Assembly: GCF_003254395.2 (NCBI RefSeq)
Contig: NC_037648.1
Location: forward strand, 1,653,868 to 1,717,867
Length of the DNA stretch: 64,000 nucleotides
Direction of reading: 5' to 3'
Source of the DNA: Apis mellifera
Taxonomy: Eukaryota > Arthropoda > Insecta > Hymenoptera > Apidae
Shown piece after piece: positions 38,925 to 51,580 of this stretch (the first letter of the stretch is position 1; each line of letters begins with the position of its first letter). Below the pieces are notes generated by a model, which did not search any database, had not been told where the DNA came from, and worked only from the letters and a program-made list of their open reading frames with translations. Made by a program: the position numbers and the translations under genes.

Positions 38925-40735
38925 TTAATATTTTTCGAAGGGAGGAAGATGAAATTGTAATGAATTTCGAATGTTGCATCCGTTGAAAAAACTGATAAAT
39001 ATTTTTAAATCCTCGAAAAAGAAAATTCTTTGATACAAAAAAAAATTCGAATTGGATTTGAAAATTCGAAACGACTAATATTTTTCGAAGGGAGAAAGAT
39101 GAAATCGTAATGAATTTCGAATATTTTGAAATGTTGCATCCGTTGAAAAAAACTGAATGATAAATATTTTTAAATCCTCGACGAAAAAGAAAATTCTTCA
39201 ATATAAAAAAGAATCGAACGAATTGAATTTGAAAATTCGAAACGATTATTTTTCAAAGAGAAGAAGATGAAATTGTAATGAATTTCGAATATTGCATCCG
39301 TTGAAAAAACTGAATGATAAATATTTTTAAATCCTCGATAAAAAAAAAATTCTTCGATATAAGAAAAAAAATTACATTACATTTGAAAATTCGAAACGAC
39401 TAATAAACGAAAAATATTTTTAAATCCTCGACAGAAATTTTAAATCCTCCAGAAAGAAAATTCTTCGATATAAAAAAAAAATTCGAATTGGATTTGAAAA
39501 TTCGAAACGACTAATATTTTTTTAAAGAGAGGAAGATGAAATCATAATGAATTTCGAATATTCCGAAATGTTGAAAAAAAACTGAATGATATAAATATTT
39601 TTAAATCCTCGAAAAAGAAAATTCTTCGATATAAAAAAAAAATCGAACGAATTGGAAATTTGAAAATTCGAAACGACTAATATTTTTCGAAGAGAGGAAG
39701 ATGAAATTGATAAATATTTTTAAATCCTCGAAGAAAAAGAAAATTCTTCGATATAAAAAAAAAAATCGAACGAATTTCGAATATTCCGAAATGTTGCATT
39801 TGTTGAAAAAAATTGAATGATAAATATTTTTAAATCCTCGAGGAAAAAAAAAATTCTTCGATATAAAAAAAAAATTGAAAATCCATTCAACGAAATTTGA
39901 AAATTCGAAACGATTATTTTTCGAAGAGAGGAACATGAAATTGATAAATATTTTTAAATCCTCGACGAAAAAAAAATTCTTCGATATAAAAAAAAAATCG
40001 AACGAATTGGAAATTTGAAAATTCGAAACGATTATTTTTCGAAAAGAGAAAGAAATTGATAAATATTTTTAAATCCTCAACGAAAAAGAAAATTCTTCGA
40101 TAAAAAAAATAATTCGAATTGGATTTGAAAATTCGAAACTAATATTTTTCGAAAAGAAAAAGATGAAAGTGATAAATATTTTTAAATCCTCGAAAAAGAA
40201 AATTCTTCGATATAAAAAAAAATCGAACGAATTAGATTTGAAAATTCGAAACGACTAATATTTTTCGAAGAGAGGAAGATGAAATTGATAAATATTTTTA
40301 AATCCTTGACAAAAAAGAAAATTCTTCGATATAAAAAAAAAAAAAAAGAACGAATTGGAAATTTGAAAATTCGAAACGATTATTTTTCGAAAAGAGGAAG
40401 ATGAAATTGATAAATATTTTTAAATCCTCGAAAAAGAAAATTCTTTAATTCTTAATATTTTTCAAAGAGAAGAAAATGAAATCGTAATGAATTTCGAATA
40501 TTTCGAAATGTTGAAAAAAAACTGAATGATATAAATATTTTTAAATCCTCGAAAAATTTTTCGATATAAAAAAAAAATCGAACGAATTGGAAATTTGAAA
40601 ATTCGAAACTATTACTTTTCGAAGAGAAGAAAATGAAATTGATAAATATTTCTAAATCCTCCATGAAAAAAAAAATTCTTCGATATAAAAAAAAAAAATC
40701 GAACGAATTGGAAATTTGAAAATTCGAAGACGAAT
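38925..40735. repeat. Tandem array, about 110-170-bp unit, about 14 copies
   Basis: Units share TGATAAATATTTTTAAATCC, TCGAAAAAGAAAATTCTTCG, a poly-A run, AATCGAACGAATTGG, GAAAATTCGAAACGACTAAT and TTTTTCGAAGAGAGGAAGAT. Short and long forms exist depending on whether GAATTTCGAATATTCCGAAA is present. Confidence 0.9.
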
Positions 40736-42763
40736 TCCCAGACGTAATCATTCGTCCCGTCGCGTATCAAACGGCGGCTGCATTCAATGACCCGTAACGA
40801 GGCAGGTTCGAGGAAAGCACGGCGGAAAATTACGTGAAACGTGTTGGCGACGCGGCACGCGACACAACGTTGGCCGAGGGGGCTCATTAGGGATTCGAGG
40901 GGCGGAATACAGGCGGCCATGCCGCATGATAATTACAGCGAAAGAAAGCACCGGCCGAGAGAGAGAGAAAGAGAGAGAGAGAGAAAGAGAGCTCCCGAGA
41001 GATTACAGGATGTCCGGAGGTGAGAGGATTCCCCCGAAACCCTATCTCGACGACTAATAAAAATTAACAACCTCGAGAGGGCCGGCTCGAGGGAGGATTC
41101 GTAAAGGAGGATACGATGAAAGACGGGCCGCCACAAATAGATGATGACGGGTGAATAATAAATAATTATCGTTGGGGCCCACGCGCCACCCGTGAGCCCC
41201 TTTGCGGCTCGCATAGACCACGTAGTATTATTCGTCGTAGTCGAGTTTCCGGTTTATAAGTTTATACGTTTATACGCACAGGTTCCTTGGACAATCTAGA
41301 TATAGGATAGGGATTGTAGGCCACCCAGACGATATGACGTTGGGGACGCGATATGATTTTATAATTACCGGATAAATTATTATTTTTCGAGGAAGAAACA
41401 TCTTTTCTTTCATACCGTTAAATGTAAATCAAACTATGGAAAGTTTAGGAAAATTAAAAAGTATTTGTTATTGATTATCGTCTGGCGAATACATTCGAAA
41501 AATGTTTCCACGTGGCCGATCCTTTTAATCGTCCGGCACGATAAACATATCGAGATAATGATGGAGGATCGGGCGCGTAAAGGACGAGCATTTGTAATAT
41601 CGTGCGGCGGAAAGGGATCCTCCCGCGTGCCCCCCCCACCTTCCTCCACTTTTAATTTTCAGGCGCGGCTAATTATGATTTACGGCAACATCGACGCAAC
41701 ATCCTGATCGGTACGCGAGATACCGCCCGCAGGATATTCAAATGCGATGAATATTGCTCGCCGCGATAAACGGCGCACGAACAGCGACGGGACGAGATGA
41801 GAAAAGGGAAGGGAAAGAAAGAGAGAGAGAACAGGCGCGGGACGAGTGGGAGGGAGAGAGACGGCGCAGGGGGCCGAGTGGAGGGGAGGCGCGCGCGTGT
41901 AAAGGATACGAGAAAAGGATTCTTAGTAGTCTATTCGGTATGCAAGATGAGCGGTCAGGCTTGTACGCGCCGCGTCCCTTCTTCCTCGCGAAAAGGGAAG
42001 AGAAAAAGAAAGGACGCGTATCCTTGCGTGTGGATTATTCGATGTATCGAGAGCCGAGAGCAACACCGTAACCTTTCCTCGCCGATAACTCAGTGTCAAA
42101 TAGTAGTCGGGGAGAGATGAGAGGTTATGATTTGAAAGAGAAAACGTTTAAAAACAACCTTGTGTTATTAACCGATCTTATCTCTAGGGGAAATAAAAGA
42201 TACGTATTTATAACTGCTGCCGGTTCATACGTGTTCTCACATGAATTACACCCGCGTGAAGATCGTAGCCCGGATTAGCGCAAGCATTCTGTTAGAGCTT
42301 AAGTAATTTGTCGATATCTTATATGGGACAGGAGAATTAACCGTTGATGATTACGCCACTCGTACGTTTAATCACTATTTCGATCCTATTTCAGTCGAAC
42401 ACGCGAATAATTAACTGCCGACAATACGATTTATTGCGTTATATTTCGATATCCTTTCATCCGAGCTTCTATGTTATATTCGCTCGACATAACCTCAAAA
42501 CTTGAAATTAAATAACATCGAGAATGGACAAAACTGAAAATAATTCTCGTTTCATTTTCGTCGATTATTCGTAAAACGATAAATTAAAAAAAACGAAAGA
42601 CGAAGAATCTAAGAATCTTGAAAGAATATTATCGTATATTTTATTTCGATATTTCAAATTATCGCTTCACTAATTGATAATCGAATAAAGAAATAAATGT
42701 TATATCTCGTTTACATTTCGTAATCGTTATTTGTGTGAGCCGTCGATTATCGACTGCGATTAG
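40736..42763. other. Single-copy, CpG-rich stretch near exon 4
   Basis: GA runs near 40958-40990 and 41817-41831; poly-C near 41630. Open frames on both strands are Arg/Glu-rich composition effects. Nothing else recognised. Confidence 0.45.
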
Positions 42764-42819
42764 CCAATTACTCGGACGTGGCTTATATAGCGACGATAGA
42801 ATGCACGATTTGTTAGTCA
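42764..42819 (+). promoter_or_regulatory. Plus-strand core-promoter-like cluster in SOWAH intron 4
   Basis: CCAAT at 42764-42768, TATATAG at 42784-42790 and an initiator-like GTCAAAT with its first A at 42819 lie in the right order and at near-canonical spacing (35 bp from TATA start to that A). The strand is opposite to SOWAH. Short motifs like these occur by chance in AT-rich DNA, so this is a suggestion supported mainly by spacing and by the hairpins that follow. Confidence 0.3.
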
Positions 42820-42871
42820 AATAGCTACGAGGTAGCTATTCCGACGGTGAGATAATTGTCTCCACTGTCGG
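42820..42871 (+). other. Two adjacent perfect or near-perfect hairpins
   Basis: Hairpin 1: AATAGCTAC / GTAGCTATT with a GAG loop (42820-42840), nine perfect pairs. Hairpin 2: CCGACGGTG (42841-42849) pairs with CACTGTCGG (42863-42871), nine pairs with one G-T wobble, around a 13-base loop. They touch without a gap. As RNA, on either strand, they would stack end to end. The arms are too short for a microRNA precursor. Confidence 0.5.
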
Positions 42872-42965
42872 TAAAGCGGTGAGAATATTACGCTCCGGTG
42901 AACGTCCGTGATCGATCGATACAATCGTTTTTAGAGGTTATGTATTAAAGAAGATTATCGATTAC

Positions 42966-43115
42966 CTTGTCAGATCGCTTTTTAGTAGGTGTGATAGTGC
43001 CATTAGGCCTGCCTTGGAGATCGGTTTCGCTAGCCATCCGGTTGAAACGTTGCATCCGCTCGCGGAAGCTTAATTGCTCGGTTGAGCCCGGATTCGTCGC
43101 GACAGCCTCATCTTC
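42966..43115 (-). CDS. SOWAH: SOWAH coding exon 4 (conserved FNRMASE motif)
   Basis: A 150-bp exon (50 codons, phase 0 at both ends) with acceptor CATGCAG|GAAGAT and donor GACAAG|GTAATC. It encodes EDEAVATNPG, then SFRERMQRFNRMASETDLQ, and ends TPTKKRSDK. The R-x-R-x-Q-x-FNRMASE-x-x-LQ block is a recognisable conserved element of SOWAH proteins between linker and ankyrin repeats. The frame track calls a different frame over this stretch, so the exon is seen only by translating between the splice sites. It is followed on the minus strand by a very long intron (42965 to 10701). Confidence 0.88.
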
Positions 43116-43346
43116 CTGCATGTTTTAATATCTCGAATTGTCAAGTCTAAGAGGATAGCGACGCTACTACGTTCAGCTACTGATAAAAGGCGGAACGAAC
43201 AAAGAAGTAGCGATAGAGCAACAAAGAGAGTGACAAGAAACCGTGTGCGACACATATGGATATACTCGACGCGAATAACACACACTGGGAAAGAGTGCTT
43301 ATCTATGCCATTACTATCATGCTACGGTGCTAATTAAAGCGAGACA

Positions 43347-43358
43347 ATATATATATAT

Positions 43359-43395
<37 letters not shown>
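43347..43395. repeat. (TA)n microsatellite in SOWAH intron 3
   Basis: Alternating TA run interrupted once by a TACAACATA segment; lies inside the 853-bp intron 3. The rest of the intron (43116-43968) is AT-rich single-copy DNA with no other feature seen. Confidence 0.9.
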
Positions 43396-43399
<4 letters not shown>

Positions 43400-43968
43400 T
43401 TTAAAGCATGCCAAATGACTGTAAACGAATAAACGAAAGTGTTTTGGATATAGGTTTAATCGCTCATGGATACGGATACCGATGTCATTATGCACAAAAC
43501 GTTAAGCTTTCGATACAGGGATGAGGTACACGCAAGTGTCGTGTGGCGCTGTGATCGGTAACATACTGCGTAAATGACATTTATTGTAACCATGAACACC
43601 TTTCTACATAACCAAACCATGTACAACGCAACGCTATTGCTCAATAATACCAAAATTATCTAACCTCAATAATTACCCGATAAAGCGAAAACGTGTTCAA
43701 CCATTTTATCGTTTGCACACTTATTTACATATATGACCACAACCAGGATACTATAAACAACATAAGTAATACATACTACGTAACGTGCGTATAAAAAAAC
43801 ATGAAATTTTATCAAATTCTAATCAAAGTGTAAAAAAAAAAATATTTTTTTAATCGTTTTCCTTCCTTCTTTCCGCTTTTTTTTTCTCTTTTTAATCTTA
43901 ATAAAATTCCACGTTTTCGTATTTTTATTATTTTTACATTTACATTTTAGAAAAAAGAAAAAACTAAC

Positions 43969-44352
43969 CTTGATAACTGCCTCCGATCCTCCCCTATTTC
44001 TGTCGACATTCTCCTTATTTTCCATCTTGACTTTATCTTGACTTTTACGACGCGGTGGTACAGGAGGTGAGGGTGTCGAAAATCCTGCCTCGACACTTTC
44101 AACGCCATTTTTCCGCGCATTAATAGCGGCCTCTTCACGGTCAAAATTCGAACACGATTCTTCGCGGTTCGTATTATTGGTAGGTGGACTAAGGGGCGCG
44201 GGAGGTGGTGGTCGGTAAGGTGGCGGAACTCGTAAAGGAGAAAGCGGAGTTGATATATCAGGAGTATTTATGGGTGATGTAATTTGGTCCGAAATCCCCA
44301 GATCTATAGGAAGTTGACGATACTTCTTCTTGAGGACTAAATATTTCTCACC
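43969..44352 (-). CDS. SOWAH: SOWAH coding exon 3 (end of N-terminal domain and proline-rich linker)
   Basis: A 384-bp exon (128 codons, phase 0 at both ends). The acceptor is TTTGTGCAG|GGTGAG and the donor ATCAAG|GTTAGT. It opens with GEKYLVLKKKYRQL, which closes the N-terminal SOWAH domain. A linker follows that is rich in Pro, Ser and Thr, with clustered PPP stretches and a PSPPVPPRRKS segment resembling an SH3-binding polyproline motif. The rest is charged (many Lys, Glu, Asn and Arg). The open frame continues on both sides of the exon, but those parts are intron-like: T-rich before the acceptor, poly-F/K after the donor. The linker is expected to be disordered, so conservation between species should be low here. 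Confidence 0.88.
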
Positions 44353-44781
44353 CTGCACAAATAATTTTTTTTTAAACGTTATTTCAACGATTATATCTAC
44401 ATTTTGCATTTCGAAAGCGAATAAAACAAAGTATAAACGTAACGTATGACGAATACGGGAAATGCATTTGAAAAAAATTTACAGAATGATATGCAAAGAT
44501 ATTAAATATTCAAAGTATGGTATATATTATGATGTATAAAAGGTAAAACGATAAACGATAAATTTGTATAAACGTTTAAAATTTAATGATTTAATGATTT
44601 AATGATACGCGATATGATATGATAAAACGGAGATTAAAAAAAATGAGAAAGAAAATTTTTCCCAGATAACATTGAATTTTTCTATTAGCCGCGCGAGACA
44701 TTGAAAAAAGCGGCAACGTCGCAAAACGCGCAACAAGTCGCTCCTGTCAAGGCGGAAGGAAATTGTTAGTCGATGACGTAC

Positions 44782-44843
44782 CTCTTCGTTCTTTATAGTA
44801 GCCAGGGTGTTTACATATTCCTTGAACTGATTTCGTGCCTCGA
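44782..44843 (-). CDS. SOWAH: SOWAH coding exon 2 (N-terminal domain, middle)
   Basis: A 62-bp exon bounded by GTTGCAG| at its start and GAAGAG|GTACGT at its end. The first two bases complete a split codon with exon 1 (G|TC, Val). It encodes EARNQFKEYVNTLATIKNEE, the helical segment that in SOWAH proteins follows the LTDP turn and precedes the conserved KYLVLKKKY strand. It is too short to appear as an open frame by itself and is recognised from domain continuity and splice consensus. The exon ends in phase 0. Confidence 0.9.
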
Positions 44844-45019
44844 CTGCAACGTAAATTTAAACACTATTCACTAACTGTCCTTAGATTTAAAGTTGAATGT
44901 GATAAATATTATCCCGTCTATTCCGTGTTTACACACAGCATGCCGTGTAACGTACGAGTCACACCTTGCGAAAGTAAGACACTCGTTCAACTACGTCGTA
45001 AATCGGATTTTCAACGTAC

Positions 45020-45146
45020 CTCGTGTTTCTGGATCTGTCAAAAACTTCTTGAAGTGCTTCACTACATCGTGATTACGAGCAGTACCCCCATTTTCCAATA
45101 AATATTGACGAATTTCCTCGAGAGACAGTTCACTGGGCGTCGCCAT
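45020..45146 (-). CDS. SOWAH: SOWAH ankyrin-repeat protein, coding exon 1 (N-terminus)
   Basis: First coding exon of a sosondowah (SOWAH) family protein, a group with an N-terminal winged-helix-like domain, a disordered linker and C-terminal ankyrin repeats; their molecular role is poorly known. The exon encodes MATPSELSLEEIRQYLLENG and continues to LTDPETR, which matches the start of the N-terminal domain. I start at the ATG at 45146 because it sits in a strong AAGATGG context. The same frame stays open upstream to a stop near 45260 but has no ATG there; a GTG at 45194 is not a credible eukaryotic start. The exon ends GAG|GTACGT, a near-perfect donor, after 42 codons plus one base. The next intron is 176 bp. 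Family assignment rests on joining this exon to the following four, which restores the domain in frame. Confidence 0.9.
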
Positions 45147-45460
45147 CTTGTCACTACTGGCCGACGCTACAGCGCCGCCGTTTCCACTTTCCACCGTACT
45201 GTCGATAAAGACGACTTCTGTGATGACGCACGATACGCGTAGTGAATTTAGAATACGTTAAAATTAAATCGATTCTCTCGAACGAACGTTCGCTATTGCG
45301 TATGTAATTTTTTTTAAATTCAAGATTAAAATTTAAGAATCGTGCATCTCGTATTATATATATTAATACATCGTACGTGACAGTATTATAAAAACGTAGC
45401 AACAATATTATCTGTATTACAAAGTATCGGACCAAGTGAAGGATGTCTAATTGCTACTTC
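45147..45460 (-). promoter_or_regulatory. SOWAH 5' UTR and probable proximal promoter region
   Basis: This lies immediately upstream of the SOWAH start codon on the minus strand. The first 100 bases are CpG-rich and open in the SOWAH frame but lack an ATG, as expected for leader sequence. No clear TATA box was seen, so the transcription start is not placed. Assignment is by position only. Confidence 0.4.
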
Positions 45461-45702
45461 GAGATGCAAATAAAAATTACGTATGCGTGAAAATGAATAC
45501 ATGAACGCAACGTGTAATTTTTTTCCTTTAATAACGTACTAACGAGTTGTAATCATATCGCACGTTAACAAAAAAATTGTTAACGTTATTAGCAAAGAGT
45601 GCAATCGTTATTCCTCATGCATAACGCATAATATACCAATCAATTTAATCGCGTTATAATTGTGCGTGGAAGAACTTGGCGGAATATGTAACGATCCAAC
45701 TG

Positions 45703-45959
45703 TTAGTTCGAATCCCACGATTCGTCGATACGTATAAAAAAAAATCGACCACCGTGCAAAAACCAATTTTTCACTTCGAAGCCAAACATATTAACCGACG
45801 ATGGAACTAGATATTTGATTCGATCCGCGCAAATAGACGATTCGTAAAACCTTTTAGCAGCCCGACGCGTTATATTCCATTCATGCAAACATCCGGCCAA
45901 CGAACCCGCCGCACAAACTAATGCGAATAACCATGCATCGCCAGATGGAGTTTTAAACA
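45703..45959 (-). CDS. Doubtful hypothetical exon or open frame
   Basis: Minus-strand frame of 85 codons ending in TAA, with coding-like codon use and a hydrophobic segment (WLFALVCAAGSLAGCL). It has no ATG at its start; instead it begins just after ATCGCAG, a possible splice acceptor, with a TG that could complete an ATG if an upstream exon ended in A. No such exon was recognised, and the protein matches no family I know. It may be a chance open frame upstream of SOWAH. Confidence 0.15.
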
Positions 45960-48900
45960 CTGCGATTTAAGTGCTGCTATACGCATCGACAATGACCGAT
46001 CGAATGATCGATTCCGATTTTTATTATGTTATCTCATCTGTTTACGAGTTCAATGATTTGTCCAATTTAACTCATTTAAAATATATGTTTTAATTAAATA
46101 AACGTACGAATATTTCAGAAATAAATTGTAGTAATTATATAAATGATACTAATTATTGTAACTTTACCTTTTTTGATTGTTTTTAATCGATATTATCATA
46201 GTTGTATCTTCAAATTATTTTATTATATTGGAAAAAAAGTAAGTAAATAATGGTAAGTATATTAATATGATGATAGTAACAAGTGTTGTAAAAGTAAAAA
46301 TGAATCAATACTTATTTTACAAGTACGCAAGATATACAGCAGTTAAAATTGTAGATTTCATTCTGTAAATTTGACACAAAAGAATCTTTTATATTCTACT
46401 CTACTCTATTGTACTGTACAATTAAGCAGAAAGTTACTTAATTTAGAACAATTATACCTTAATGGTGTTGATAATCATATGTGGGACTCGCGAAGAAAGT
46501 CTGATTTGCATAATACAGTATAGTCTTGAGCAAAATTATTCAGATAACGATGTACTTCTATAATGAGAACGATTCTCGGTAACAATGTTTTGTAATGAAA
46601 AAAAATAGCCTTACTAATCACCGACCGTGTGTAAAAATACAAAAGAAAGGGTACAGAGAGGGAACGAGAGAGTACGTGTATCACGCATCTCTCCTCACTG
46701 GCAGGAAGCGTTACGGCAGAATCTTTATAATTAAATCCCTTTTATCGATACGATATTCTAATGGAAACGACGAGTAATGATCAAGCTCAAGTCCCCTTAA
46801 AGAATCCGCAACGAATCAAATTTCCAAATGTAATTCTTGCAATACTTTTAATGGTCCAAGATCGCTGGATCGAAACGGCTGACAACACCGTTTAAACGTA
46901 GCCATGAATGTGTATTAAGCGCACTTTGTAACGCCATTTACAAGGGTCATCACGATCGGAGAGATCAGCTCGATTAAAATAATTACAACCGCGTGGATAC
47001 GACGAGGGGGGGGGGAGGATTCGTGTCTCTGGAAACCTGAAAAAGAAAAAAAAAGGAATATTACTACGGCAAATAACAGTATCAGAGATCTCGAGGAGAT
47101 CAGATGGTAATCTTTATGCTACAGTAGCTGGCACGCAGCGTGTTCCTTTGATACAATTCTTCAAACCCAGCAGGATTGATGCACGAGATTGGTATTTCCG
47201 CGAACAAAATATATGTGTGTGTGTGTGTGCGTGCGTGCGTGCGGCGAGAGGTCGTCCGGGGGCGAAGGCGTTCTTCGCAGGGAAGAAGAACGAGCGGGCA
47301 GGAACGAGGACAAAGGAGTCGCGTCGACGCCCCGTGGCCCCGTAGGTGCATCCACGATATCATCTACCCATGTTCCTCTGCGTTATGCTTATGCTCGTGC
47401 ATACGTAAAAGATGCGCGAGAGGCTGGAGCCGCTGCAGCATTTTATCCGGTCCCGGTGCAAACTGCAAAAGAGTTCCGTGTGATCTACCGCCCAGTGATA
47501 TGTCGCCGCCGGGATTCCAAAGAGAACCGCAGCCTTTCTTACCTCCTTCTCTCCTCCCCCCCCTCCTCCTTTTATAATTCTGGCCGGCCGTTTGTTCTCG
47601 CGCCATTTTAATTAATTCTTGAACAATGCCACGGTGGAATGATTTTTTATTGCACACGATTATCCGTACAAGAATTCATTATGTAATGTATGGTTTCCGC
47701 CAACTTCTTCCACTCTCTGTCTCCTGAAAGAAGTTACTTTGTTACCGCACGCTCGTTTATTTGCGTGTACGAACATCGAGAATCGCAAACATGGCGGACC
47801 TTTATTAATTGCCATAGGTTCGAGAACGAGTTCATTCCACGGAACAACACGGGTTTTTACTCTTCCTCTTCGAATTGTTGCCATTTTTCTCGTATATAAT
47901 TTTCGATTCGAAATTTCGATAAATCTTTTTTCGAGAATGGAACGATAGTTTGGAAACGGGCTATTGTTTATTTCGTACACTCTCGTTCTATTGATAGGAG
48001 GTATTGTACCGTGTTATTTGTATTTGAAACAAGACCAAATTGCACAACAGATTCACGAATGTAGCACGATCGGTAACAACGGAACGAATAATCGACACTG
48101 TTCGCGATTCAAATTCGCCGGTAACCAATAATTAGATCAACGAATTAACCAAATTTGTTCAATCTATCGTTTCATCTAATTAATTTAAAGGCAATAAACT
48201 TGTGATAATAACGAGATACGGATTAAATGTATAAAATCACCAACGAAAATTCACTTTGTTCTTCTTTGTTCTCAACCTAACCTAATTTCATCGATCTTCT
48301 TTCCGTTCGATTCACATTCACGAATTCAACTTCTTTTCGAATATCGATACGAAATTCTTTTTTCTCCTGTTATTACGAACGTAGATATTTTATAATCCAA
48401 AAAGAACGAGACGGAACAAAAGGATCTCGGTAACTTCTGCCAAAAAATTCGTCGATTCGAAATGGAAAGTAGCCGCGTAGAGGCGCAAATGCGCTCGATT
48501 CGCAGCGTCTCTAGTGGCAAAAAACGGCATCTAGATCATGCTGTCCTTTCCACGGATGGCAAGCGACGCCGCGCTGTAACAGTAAATTCGAGGCTGAACC
48601 CGATGATGGACTTCGCGCTCTCTACAGTTTTTGCCATATAAAGGGTCGCAATGGTATCGCGGTATCCGACAGGATTCGACTTTATATATTCGTCCATAAT
48701 TGGAGCGGCTGCACTCACTCCAATTGGCTACGGATATAAAACATCCCGTATAAAGAGCGTACTTTGGTGGGTTTCTTGCGTTGTTTTTAGTCCCCGTACC
48801 TTTGGTGGTCTCGTTAGAAGGACGGTGGGAGGTCCTCGGGAAAAACGGCAATAACACGCAACAAAGTCCTCGCGTTTCTAGCCGACCTCGTCGTTTCTGA

Positions 48901-50398
48901 TCCCCTAAAAACCCAACGAGCCGCGGTAAAAAAATATGGCGAAAGCTCTCGTATCGTATCGTTCGTCTGCGCAATTATACATCGAGACAGCTTCGATCAA
49001 TTTTCCAATAATTATCACAATTAAACGGGAAAAATAAATTTTAAAAGTATTCGAAATATTGAAAACAGAAGTATTGGAATATTGAAAAGAGAAAGTAGTT
49101 ATTGAGGTTATGTCACACGTAATTGAAATAATCAAACGAATTCGAATAAAATTCGAGAAAAAAATAACTTTTAACATCATCCTTGACTATTACGATTATA
49201 ATATAGTTTATAAAAAAATTTATAACCTTTTCGATTCTCGAAAAACGTGGATAGTGGATATTTCTATCGAAGCAATATTGAAGTGGAATATCTTCCTTTT
49301 CGACGGGCTGTGTACTCAAGCATACTTACATCGCAACACGGCAACGAACGTAAAACGTTTCGGTGAACAGAGTTATGGGCTCTAATGAGTCGAGGGGTTA
49401 AAGCGCGAGTCCCGGGATCCTCGTGGCAAAAGAAGAGAGCTAAAACCGTATCGGACCGTTCAATCTATCCTGACTACCGTTTACCACGGCATCGTTTAAA
49501 GTGGCCACAGGTGCTCGCCCGTATACCATATACCGCCCGTACCGAAAAAAAAAGAAAAGAAAAAAAAAGAAAAAGAAAGAAAGAAAAAAAGAGAAGGAAG
49601 GAACGGATATATATATAAGGACTATGCGAGGGGAACGATGTCGTACGAGTATGAGATGTAATGTTTGGCTTTCTCATAGTTTTGCCGGCTACGATTTTTT
49701 TAATACTTGATCGGTGCCGGCTCGGGTTTGTCGGCGGAAAGCCAAGCTCAGAACTTCAAAGATTCGCGATCGACCACTTGCCTCTATACAGGCATTACAT
49801 ATTATCATCGGCCGGTATTATCCAACCGAAGCGCGCGCGTGTCCCCCTTGGTTCACGTCTCGTAAAGCGGCTTTCCGTGCATACAAAGTCGAGGGCTCGA
49901 CCAACACTTTACGGGGTCGCGTTGTCGTTCGGTTCGGCTATATAGAGGCTCCGCGAAAAGAGCAAAGTATACCTTGCCGTATACGCGGCTAATAGCTCGG
50001 CATTTTTTTCCCCTCTCCCCCCCCCTCGCAATACATATACCGTGGAAATTGGCCGACCGTTTCGCGCGAAACATTTTACAACGTATGGGATCGAAAAGTA
50101 TTACGATTCGATTAAAAAAATTTTTCTCGAATATCGGATTCGTCCAATAATCCAAAAATATATCGACGAATTTTTCAGAGCATGGCCACGTTTTCGAATT
50201 GCGTTCATCGACGTTGAATGCGACGTCTGGTGCGATCAATCTTTGACGTCGATGTGACAGCTCGTGCTATTTCAGAGTGTGTCCCGCCCGATAATGCCAA
50301 GTGGCGACTATTAGTAGAATTTTAAGCCGGATACGCCGATCGACGCGAGCGACAGGTCAGCGAAATTAAAACGCATCCAATAGGGAGAATTCGCGAAA

Positions 50399-50402
<4 letters not shown>
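45960..50402. other. Intergenic DNA between the two genes, left part
   Basis: Mostly unique, moderately AT-rich. (GT)n/(GC-GT) run near 47215-47242, AACCTAACCTAA near 48273-48284, and an A/G-rich run near 49545-49603. Open frames at 47.2-48.0 and 48.5-49.0 kb occur on both strands with no domains recognised. No RNA gene was found. Confidence 0.45.

Positions 50403-51580
<1,178 letters not shown>

Larger units (their letters stand above)
10701..42965 (-). other. SOWAH intron 4, about 32.3 kb, built mostly of tandem arrays
   Basis: Both borders are GT-AG and both flanking exons are in phase 0 on the minus strand. The intron holds at least nine unrelated AT-rich tandem arrays, a decayed mariner-like transposon, and several GC-richer single-copy islands; these are listed separately. 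No further SOWAH exon was recognised inside it. By comparison introns 1-3 of the same gene are 176, 429 and 853 bp. A first-half long intron with islands is typical of regulatory content, but no enhancer function can be read directly from the sequence. Confidence 0.75.

Noticed and set aside
42820..42871. MicroRNA precursor
   Set aside because: Arms of nine pairs are far shorter than a pre-miRNA stem, and no known miRNA seed was recognised.
45700..45725. tRNA T-loop-like GTTCGAATCC
   Set aside because: Flanks do not pair into a T stem and no cloverleaf is possible.
48536..48718. Minus-strand frame with PIMDEYIKSNPVGYRD as a real gene
   Set aside because: Moderately coding-like but without splice borders, family match or support from neighbours; an equally long plus-strand frame overlaps it.
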